From: Paracentrotus lividus
Taxonomy: Eukaryota; Echinodermata; Echinoidea; Camarodonta; Echinidae
NCBI GenBank assembly: GCA_940671915.1
Contig: CALNVZ010002974.1
Coordinates: 44,117,481 to 44,181,480, forward strand
Reading direction: 5' to 3'
Length of the DNA stretch: 64,000 nucleotides
Below the pieces are notes generated by a model that did no database searches, was not told where the DNA came from, and saw only the letters and a program-made list of their open reading frames with translations. Every line of letters starts with the position of its first letter. The stretch's first letter is position 1. The translations under genes were made by a program, and so were the position numbers. Below, one piece after another: positions 12,648 to 24,200 of the stretch.

Positions 12648-15600
12648 CTAAAAAAAGGGGGGGGGAAGAAAGAGAAATATTAGACGTAAGATGTAAGAAT
12701 TGATGTAAGAACTTTCGGATTCTGTTAAAATGTATTCTTATACATGTAATTGTTAAAAAGTGTTGCAGGATTTAAAGGTAAATGGTGTTCTTTACCAAGA
12801 TGTATGCGTCCAAGAACTATTTGATTTTAAAAAAAATTCTTAGTGTATTCTGCTGAACAGATATATTTGTAGGAACGTCTATACAAGGATTTGATGACAG
12901 AGATAAAGAAAGAGAAAGAGAAAGAGAGAGGGAGGGAAAGAGGGGAAGAGTGAAAGATAGGAAGGAGGGAGGGAGGGAGAGAGAGAGAGAAGGAAGGAAA
13001 GGAGAATGAAAGATAGGGACGGGAGGGTGAGATAGAGATTATACGCCTACCTTTAAGGAGATGAACTACCGTCCAGAGAGCAATATGGATGAAGTTTGAA
13101 TCAGAACTCCTGAGGAAGCGGTTCAGGTATTTATGGATGTTGGAGATGTTGACAGTGATCAATTCAGACTGGAATCCTACAAGAATTAGAGGTGAGACCC
13201 AATCACAAGGTTAGAGATATTGGGAGAAGAAATAACATCAAAATATCATAATAAGAATGGTCAATGTAGATTTCTAAAAATAGAAATAATTTACAAGCAT
13301 CTTTAAGACTTTCTGACTGAAAGAACCTGTTCAACAGATAGCATTAACTGTCGCTATTGATCATCTGAAAAAGTGTGCCACCAGAATGCAAACACCTCAC
13401 AAGGTATTACAAAAATTGATTTTACAATTGAGAAAATATATTTTCAATACCTCTTCTATCTGTTCAACAATCTGTGCGCTGCCTGAAATGTGACAACATT
13501 GAACAATGTCGAGGCACAAGGAGGGAGAAAAAGGTGAAACCAAAAAGTCTAGATGATTGTCATTACAATAAACACTCAGTGGGGCATGATAATTTATTTT
13601 TTATGAAATTAATTTGAATTTAATATTTTTATTTGTAGAGAAGAAAGGAATGTTAAAGGGATGTCATTTTCAATAATACAGTTACTCTGTTGAGGTTAAA
13701 GATGAAATAAAATCATAACACACAAAACATGTTTTGCAAAACCAAATTCTGAGAAATGGAAAGCTTTGTAATAATGGTAATATAACATGTAGGAGAGAGG
13801 CTTACTGAATAGAGCAAGTTGTCCAATGGTGCCTGCACTGTTGTACTGCACTTCTCTGCTGACTGAACAAGCAGCTAGTGATACAAGCCGACTGAACACA
13901 CGTCCATCACCAAAGTGTAACATCACTTGCTTGGCTTCATCTAAACACACAACATACATGTAGGAAATATTGAGGATTACTCATTTTTGTACAACACTTT
14001 TTATGCCATAGACGTACAAGATTTCTAAAGGTCTAAATTAATCCCTTTTAGACCTTCAAAATGACACCAATTGTACTTTTATTTCACCCTTCAACCTTTA
14101 AAAAAATAAAGTTGACACTTCATACACTTTGTTGATGAAGATTGCAAAGTACATTGAAGCAAAAATTTCCAATGATTTGGGATTTTTACATTGCATCGTT
14201 GATTAAGAGATTTCAATGATTAATTTAATTCAACTATTCTTACTGATGTAATGCACCAGAAATAAAATCATATTTGCCAGTGATTTTTTTTTTATCTTTC
14301 AGATGAGATGTATTATGTGATGCATACCATTTTGGTTTCAAAGATGTTTGTAGCACTTCTGCGCAATGATTATCATGGCCTCTTATACTACTACAATGTA
14401 CACAATGCCACAGACACAAACACAAGCAAAATGGCTTTTTAAAGATTGAGGATAACTTCTTATATCTCCAGTGGGGTGTACCACAAAGACTTATGATTGA
14501 TAAAAAGTTACAATTGATTTTTTCTTGGTAACCTCATCATGGACAAGACGCTCAAAAGTTGATGATCTTAATCCTAAATCTAGCCCTAACCCTACTCTTA
14601 ATCGTATCCAAAACCTAATCTCTGACTGTACCTGGTTTTCAAATGAGGCTACCGAGAAAATGTCAATCTTAAGACTTTGTGTTACAGGGCACAGATCTAC
14701 TGGACCAAATGAGATCAAAAAGAAATTGCAGATGAAAGTCTTTTTTTTCTCACTTTAAGGAAATAGCAAACACTACCAGATTTTGATGACCGGTAATCTC
14801 CATACTAACAAAAATGGATCCCACTTGTACTATTTTTTATTGATAGAGACTGTAGAATATTGTATATAATTAACTTGACATCTTGATGATAGTGCACATA
14901 CCATTGCCTGCTATGATGGCCAGTGCAGCGGTTACTTCGGTCTGGACGGCTACGGGTGAAGTGGACTCAAGGAAAACTGATATTAATCCATCTAGAGCTC
15001 CTGAGCTCAGGATCATCTGCAGGGCAAAAACGAGACGTGCAAGATTTGTTGTAAACAAACTGCTATCACAATGATGTTGCATGGGATTCTCAGTAGACAC
15101 TGTGCATGAATTTGCATATCAAAATAGTCTTGCAGTCCAGGGAACTAGATGAAATTGAACCAATTAGAACTTTCAACAATGCCTAACAACAACGGTGATC
15201 AATCTTGGAAACTCTCTAAATACATTTGTTCTGCAGTAAATTCCTTACACTTATCAAATAAGTACAAGTAACTTCAACGCAGTACTGAACACCCTACCCA
15301 AAACTTAACCCACAACCTGGATTAAACTCTATTGCAACCCTAATGCTAACCCTTTATCTTAGACATAAAATAATGACACTTTAAAGTTTTGGTAGTATTT
15401 TTTTTTAAAACAAATAACTCAACAAACTATCACGTTTCAAAAATCCTTCACAATAGTGATGTGTTACCAAGGAAACATTTTCTCTGGCAACAATTGCTCT
15501 GCTGTAAATTCTATAAACTAATCAAATCAACCCTGGACTGAACTCTCTACTCTCAACCCTAATAAAATTCCCATTGCAACCCTAACCCTACATCTTAGAT

Positions 15601-18600
15601 GTCCATGGTGATATTCCATATAAACCCCTCCCAAAAAGTTTCGCAAGTGGACTTTAGGCCATGATAACTTTTCAGGTACGCTTTAGTTATTCCTGATATT
15701 CATACCATTGGAAAGATAATTTATTCCCCTTTTTATTGATATCCTACTTGTAATGATTATGTCCTGCTTCAATGCACAGAATATCAGAATATGGAGAAAT
15801 GTAAAAAGTCAAATGTTGCAAAATGCATTTATCAAAGCGAAGTTCCGCCACTCGACTTTAGGCCCTGATAGCTTTTTGGGGTATTTTCCAATTTTTATTG
15901 AATTTTATACCAATGTCAAGTAAATGTATTTCTCTTTTTAATGACACCCTAATTGTAACGAGAGTGTTGTCCTTGCATGCACAGAACACCTGAATGTTAG
16001 GATAAGTCAGAAGTTAAATGTTCCAAATTGAATGCCTATTGTCAGTATACTGTCTGTTGCCAGCAATAACAAAGCATTTCGCTATTTTTCACTTTTTACT
16101 TTGCATTATATTCGTGAGTTATGTGCATTGAAACATGATGTCACTATTGCAAATAGGGCATCAATAAAATGAAGAATAAATGAACTTTTTAATGCTTTAA
16201 AAATTGATAATGCTTGAAAACCCACATTAAAATGTATCAAGCTTCAAAGTAGTGTTACAGAAATTTAAACTGAAAATTATCTTTCGCTTTGCCATGTATT
16301 CAGGTGGTGTTCAGGGTTCCTGTGGACCCAAGCATGACATCACCATGACAAATAAGGTATCAATCAAAAGAGGAATAAATTAACTTGACAATGGTATATA
16401 ATTAAATAAAAATCAGAAAATATTCCCAAAGTTATCAGGACTTAAAGTCAAGTTGCGGAGCTTCAAGGTGATCAATAAAAGTGCATTTTACAACATTTGA
16501 CTTTTTACTTTTCTCCATATTTTGATATTATGTGCATTGAACCATGACAAAATCATTACAAATAGGATATCAATAAAAAGGGGAATAAATTATCTTTCCA
16601 ATAGTATGAATATCAGGAATAACTAAAGCGTACCTGAAAAGTTATCATGGCCCAAAGTCCACTTGCGAAACTTTTTGGGAGGGGTTTATTTATATTTGAA
16701 GCACTCTGTACAGTTGAGACATTAAGCATCCTTACCCTTGTCTTGCTGCCAGCAGCTAGGTTGCGTAACGTCCCTGCTGAATGGCAGTGCGCGTCCCACA
16801 TTATGACTAACTTCAACCCTGGACTGAAAACCCTACCCGTAACCTGGATTAATCCCGAAGTCCAGTGATATTCTAAAGTTGGGTGATATGCTTTTCAAGC
16901 ATTCTGTACATCCTTACCCTTGTCTTGCTGCCAGCAGCTAGGTTGCGTAACGTCCCTGCTGAATGGCAGTGAGCATCCCACATCATGGGTTGCCTCAGGA
17001 CGGTTGAAATCTCCTCTAAGAAACCCTCTTCAACAATTGGGATCTATAAAGAGAGAGAATATAGAGTGATTGCTTAATAAACATGGTGGTAGGATGAAGG
17101 TAACGAAACAACATATCTATCTTTAAAGCAAAATTAATTTTGTGGTCATAAGACTTAAATGTGGCAGAAACTCTCTCAAAGTGATATTAAAAAAGGTAGA
17201 TGACAATTCATCTACAAATTGTTGTGTGCTATGCGGTTTTGGAAACAACAAAATGATAAGAAATTGAGTAAATCCAATTCTGCTGAGAATAACATGCATT
17301 GCAAAAAAATGCATGTTTGGGACTACACATAAATGTTCGGCCCAAGCATTTTTAACATATTACATGTTACATGCACATGTTTGACTGTGAGGGTATTAGG
17401 AAGAGCAATACCTTCACAGTGAGCCTTTCAGTTACAATTATTTACCTAAATACCATGAAAATAATTTGAAAGCTTATTTATTTATTTATTGTATTTATTA
17501 CGTCTTATTTAACCAGGGTGACTCTGTCAGTGGGTCAACACTGTTATACTTAGAGGCCCTGGAAGCTCACAATAATTTTGTTCACCTTTCACACTACACT
17601 AGATTCTCTTTAAAATTATATCTTTAAACATTTAGGAAATGGATACTTAATAAATACCTCATTGAGTCTGTGAATGGATAGGTTGCGTAGAGCAGCTATA
17701 GCAGCAGATAATGTCTCCTTCGAACTATCTCTCATTATGGCATGAAGATGAGGAAGTCCTCCAAATGTTACTATGGCAACTTGATTCTCATCTAAGAGGT
17801 GAGGAAGATCAGTAAAAGCATCAGTAAAATATGTAATATACAAACTGTACTCGAAACTGTAAATATTATTGCAATGTGAGCAACACTTGTGAAATTGCAA
17901 CAGGCCTATTCTTATTTTTCTCTCTCTCGCCTTCACTCCAAATTTTCCTTACTTTTTCTTTCTTTTTAAATCTTTGAAATATGTTGTTTTATTGTAAAGT
18001 TACACTTTAGTATTGGGTATTTATGCACTTGATCGGGTACGTGAAGGAAGGCCTGTGGGCCATTGATATTATGTTATCTTATTCTTTCCCAGGCAGCCTT
18101 GCGATGTGTTGATTTCTTTGAAATTGTATTCCATTATCATTATTATATTTTATTTATTGAAAGTGCCAAATAAAATAATAATATAAAAGGAGACCTTTTC
18201 TGCTTTTGGAAAAGAAAATGCTAGTATACAATGTGTCCCAGAATTAAGGAAACCCAATTTCCTTTCATAATGAATAATTTCCTTAATAATATTACAAGTA
18301 GAAATCATTTTCAAACATGAGTGACATGACAAGTGGAGAGACAGAAGGGCGCATACTTTCGCACTTGTAGGTTATGAATGGATCGTAACTACTATATCGT
18401 CTGTTGAGATCATCTTTAAGATGGTGCATCCGTAATGTTAGAGTAGCCCATGACAATTACTTTAAGTAAAAAAAAAATCTGACAAAAGTAACTAGATATA
18501 AGAATAAGAGGCATTTAAAGTACCATAGTCCCATATGACTATATGCAAATTCCTATTTGATCAATCATTCTGTGCAAGAAAACTGGATCACATAATGTTT

Positions 18601-21101
18601 GAACTTGAATAATTGGTTGTATTGTAAAGAGGCCTTTGTGTTGATTTCAGATCCTAATTTGCATTTACAAAGGCACAGCGGCACATTTAAATTTCAGCTC
18701 CATGTCCACTTTTGTTTGAAAATGACCAAGTATAAAAGGCTCTACTTCTCTATTTCATTTGATACACATCATAACCTATCATTGACGGTTCTAGGACATC
18801 TCCCCCGGAGGACAACTCCCCCGGAGACAATTCCCGGAGGACAGCTCCCCCGGAGGACAACTCCCCCGGACGACAACCCTAACCCTAACCCTAACCCTAT
18901 GTCCTCCGGGGGAGCTGTCCTCCGGGAATTGTCCCCGGGGGAGTTGTCCTCCGGGGGAGATGTCCTGATACGATCATTGACACATGTTTAGAATAGAATA
19001 GAATTCAAAGAGGTGGTACCAAAATTTAATTAGCACAAATAAAATGAAACTTTGAGTTCATGACATCCATCTATATACTGTCCTTTATTTGACCTCAGCA
19101 ATCAATTTTATCTTTCCCACATCAAGGCTATCATGCATGATATCAGAATATAAACAAAAAACTATCATGCATTGCATGCAGTTAATTACATTTTGCACTT
19201 ACAATAATCTATACTAAGGTTATCATAATTATGTATGGCTGAATTGTCAAGGATGCATGCTTACATTTATGTACTGCATAGTCGCAAATGGAATTATGAA
19301 ATAACAAGTTGAAAGTCAGGTCGATCAAGTACATTAATCATCTCATTCCAGACAGGAATTATTCAAAGGATAAGTAAATTGATCATATTTTCTGCTTAAT
19401 TGGGAACCACTTTTATTTTCCTTTTATTTCTACATTCTGTGAACAAAAATTGATAATATTTTCTTAATTGAGAACACTTTTATTTCTTTTTTATTTCTAC
19501 ATTCTGTGAACAAAAATTGATCATAGTTTCTCCTTAATTGGGAACATTTTTATTTTCTTTTATTCTACATTCTGTGAATAAAAATTGATATTTTCTTATT
19601 ATTTGGGAACTCTTTTCTTTTTCTTTTATTGCTACATTCTGTGAACAAAACATTTCTCAAATTATAATGATAATATGTGAGATTTGAATAGCACCACTAT
19701 CCTTCTTTGTCAAAATGCTCCAGGTGTTTTAAAAGCATTTAAAATGACAGAATAAATTGAATTCTTTGCATCACATCACATGTTGTAACGCAACTAAAAG
19801 GGAAAAATTGTGTCCAGAAAAATCTTCTTTCTCTGTGAAATTACCATATGTTAACTCTTTGCACAACACATCTATGATCCCCCCCCCCCTGCCACAATAA
19901 ATTGACCTAGCTAATTATGAATAGACTTTCTGTCAACTGACAATTTAATTTCCCATTCTACAGGAAATGTTCAATGTAAACAATGTCTTGAATTCAATGC
20001 AATTAAAGGTGGAACAAACACCTACACAATACATTCATTGCCATTGTTTGTGTGTGCTAACAGCAGCTTAAAATGTGCTACATTTCTATTGTGAATGGAT
20101 TGTGACTTGTGTCAAATTTGGAAGTCCGCTGAATGTGCCGCTGGTCGAAGGAAGCGGGCAAAGAGTTAAAAACAAATTTAGGCAAAAATTGTGGATTAAA
20201 TTTACTTACCATCTGAGGCCAGATTCCTAAGAGCAAAGCAAGCTTGGCATTTCACCTAGAAAGATAAAGAGAATATAAGTATACACTACAGAAGTAATAA
20301 TAATATGAGTATATTTTGTTTCAGCCCAGTGATTGTATAATTTAATAAATACATTTAGTATTCATATTAATTGAGTGAGCTTTTCAATTGTCTAACTGCT
20401 AAGATAATGAGTAATTACATGTAGAGCTTTTAGGTAAATCAGATATCATGACATATGTGCCCTTCCCGAAAAGTCTTATTATACTGCCCTAGCTTGAACT
20501 TGAACGAATGATGATCCCAACGTATGCAATTTGAATCCTGTCTATTCAATATCCTTTGACAAAACATTTATCTATACATTTTCCACACTCAACTTAAGTG
20601 AAGTAAATGCGTACCTGGTAGGTATTTATTCCTTCAAATGCAGGAGCATGGTTATGGTAGCCATGCTATAAAGGGGAATAATCAGGGGGCCGTACCACGA
20701 AACCGTCATAAGTCTAAGTTGTTGGACAATCCATTGAAACACGTGTTAATTCTACAATACGTGTCTCTATCCTGGGTTGTCCAAGAACTTATAATAATGA
20801 CAGTTTCAAGGTACGGCCGCATGGTGTGCAAGGAGAGTCAAATCTGACAGACATGGCACGGTACAAACAGCCATTATTATTATTATTACCATTACTATTA
20901 TTATCATTATCATCATCATCATAACCATCATCACCATCATCATTATCATTATTATCTACATCATGATAATCATCTGCCTCCACTTTATATTATCATCACC
21001 AATATATTTATCCTCATCAAATTTGAACGATTAAATGTCATTGACATCATCTTCAATCTCCATCACCAATATCATCCTTATCATCAATCATCATCTCTAT
21101 C

Positions 21102-21155
<54 letters not shown>

Positions 21156-21216
21156 CTATCATCATCATCATCTTCATCAATCTCCATCACAACTATCATC
21201 CTCATCATCATCATCT

Positions 21217-21255
<39 letters not shown>

Positions 21256-24200
21256 TATCATCAATCATCATCATCTTCATCATCTCCATCATCAAATATC
21301 ATCCTCCTCATCATCATCATCCTCCATCTCCTCATCATCATCATCCATCATCATCATCATCAATCATCATCATCATCTCATCATCATCTTCATCATCTCC
21401 ATCCACAATATCATCATCATCTCAATCATCATCATCAATCATCATCATCTCCATCAATCATATCATTATCATCTTCATCATCTTCCCATCACAATATCAT
21501 CATCATTAATATTATGAAGAACAGGCATACTGCCGGTCTCTTCGGTGTGATCGAGGTATACCAAAGTGCCCCCTTCCCTCAAGCCTGCCTCACACTGTGC
21601 GATTTGCTGCGATGCGATTATTGGAACAAATGGCTTTTTGCATGGTATGGCATTTTGAAACATGCAAAAGTATCTTATGAGAGGTAAAAATTGATACAGG
21701 AGAGTACAGGATACAATGCTATTGAATTTTTGTTCCAATGCGAGCCTTTAATTAGGAGTAAAGGTCAATTTAGCTTAAAATCGCAAAATCGCTGTGACGT
21801 CATTTCGATAAGGAACACATTTGATTTTATACAGAGAGGGGGTTCACAATCGCCGTGAATTTGATTTTCAGTATTCAGAGGAATACCCAGAACTTTGGAG
21901 AGAATGAATTTCCTTGTTTGAATGTTCTTACCAAATTTTATAACACTTTTCCTCCAAAATCACATGTAGCAAATCGCACAGTGTGAAGCGGGCTTTAACA
22001 ATCAATCAGAAGTTACACCTACCTTATCAGCAGGTGAGTCTAACAGGCTGATCAGCATCTTGATCACCTGATGATTCCCTTCCCTACCACAGCAACGCGA
22101 TGCTTCTCATCCACTGCTAGGTTACTGAGTGCAGCAGCACAGTAGTATTGGATGTCTGTGTCTCTGGATTGAAGTAATGTCATGAAAGTGGTGACAGCCC
22201 CAAGACTAACCAACACGGTCCGGTTGGAATCTATTGCAAAGAGGGATAGATGTGGAAATACAATAAATCCTGTATAAATAACTTAGATAAGCAATGTCAT
22301 GAAGGCTTTAAGACTAACCAACACTGTATGGTTAGAACCTATGGCAAAAAAAAAATGCTCCAAATTGTATTGTCCGAGAAAAGATGAAACAGATATTCTT
22401 TTTGCCAAATTGATCGTGGGCCCAGCAGCCACTGAGCAGCACCAGATCGATGTTGCTCCATCCCGTTTCATGTTGAACGCCAAACCAGGCAGCAGCAACT
22501 CCCATTCTTTTAACTTCTTTTGGTATGACGCAGTTGGGGATTGAACCCACGACCTCTCGATTATGAGGCGGACGCTTTATCCACCGAGCCATTGGAATAT
22601 AATAAATACTGTCAAAATAACTTAAACAAGCAATGTCATGAAGGTTCTGACTGCTCCAAGACTAACAAGCACTGTCCAGTTTGAATCTATGGCAGGGAGG
22701 GATAGATATGGGAATAAAATACATTCTGTCAAAATAACTTAGATAAGGGAGACAAAAAAACAAACATGAAATAAGATTTAATCTATTTGGCATTCATGCA
22801 ATTTGAGACATCCTAATTTGACAAAAGATTTAACGTTTTACTTTAATATTTGGTTATTTATTTTTTTCTTTTGACTTTTAAGAAATGTCAATAAGAACTT
22901 GGCCTCTAATTATTGTAATCAATACACTTGAAAATCTGCATGATTTAGCACTTCTTTACCTGTATCAAATGGGAAAATGAGGATGAGGGTGATTTTTCAG
23001 AGCAACAGAAAAACTTGCATAATGGTAAGAAAATTGTTCCTACTGCTAACAAAACCCTCAAGTGTTATACTTCATACATAATGTATTGAACCCTTAATGA
23101 TCAATTGGGAAACACTTGCATTCCAAAATTTGTGTTAACATAGAAAATAGTTTAGAATGAAGACTTGATTTTCTACTGATTACCTAGCGCCCTCTCTTGT
23201 TGAGATGATATAGTTATAAATCTTGGGGCTGTAGTTGTAGATCGACTGCCAGGTACTAGATATAGTTCACTAGTGCTCTTTTTGAAAACATTGAAACACT
23301 TATAAACAAAAATTTAACTTGTAGAAGAATAACTGTGACTCATCACATCGAAATGAGACACAAGTCGCCAAGCAAAGAGTAAAAAAAATGTCCAGGAAAT
23401 CAGTAAAATATTTTTAAAATGTCATTTTGGGGAAAATGTTTTTGATTTTCTGAATCTTTAATGTTTAGTGTGTGCTCTGTAAAAAAAGAAAAAAAATGAG
23501 TGGAAATGATAATGGGAAAGTGTTTAAAATTGATAATTTTGCCGATTTCCTGAACCCTTGCTAGACGATTTTTGTCTCATTTTGATATGATGCATCACAA
23601 TTGATCTTGTGATGAATGGTAAAAAGAATATATGTATTACCTATGTGAGTGAGATTAAGTAGTGCTCCTGCAGCATTGCGTTGAACCCTAATATCAGGCG
23701 ATGTAGTCAACGCCATCAGAGGTTGGACACCATTGCACGATACAATTGCCATTTTGTTGGTATCTGTAGTAGGGAGTAGAAGGCAGAGAAAAGAACTGTG
23801 AGAGAGAGAGAGACTCATACACACAGACAGAGAGATGAGTTAAATCAGTCTACATACAATTAGCTTTCATAAAAATGAAAGAAACCTAAGTGGAAGCACT
23901 CATTCAGTTTCTGCTCAAAAGCAAAGCAACCTTTAGTGTTTTGTTGTTTCTCTTGTGACTTATTAGCAGTTTTGATCTTATCAGGACATTTCCCCCTTGG
24001 ATAAATACCCTCTGGATAACTAACCCTAGGATCATAAATTAGGGTAGGGATGAGTAAGGGGGTAGTTTTTTTTTTTTTTTTTTTTGGGGGGGGATGGGGT
24101 TAATTGTTCTTGACGCACTTTTTTAGTGGACGGGGTCAAATAGCATGGACAGAAAGTGAAATTTAAATTAATGGTGGAATGAATGGGTTATTTTTCCTGC

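Noticed and set aside
16647..16868. 73-codon + strand frame
   Set aside because: Antisense shadow of the dead exon 9 copy and the foldback end.
18875..18898. Interstitial telomere or chromosome-fusion scar
   Set aside because: Only four hexamers, enclosed by inverted arms with an 8-bp target duplication, so they are part of a mobile element.
21035..21517. 160-codon frame on the + strand
   Set aside because: Translation of the (TCA)n microsatellite: runs of Ser, Ile and His only.
22525..22593. Possible tRNA-Met gene
   Set aside because: The B box and anticodon-loop-like word are present but the anticodon stem does not pair and a SINE body follows; a tRNA-derived SINE explains it.
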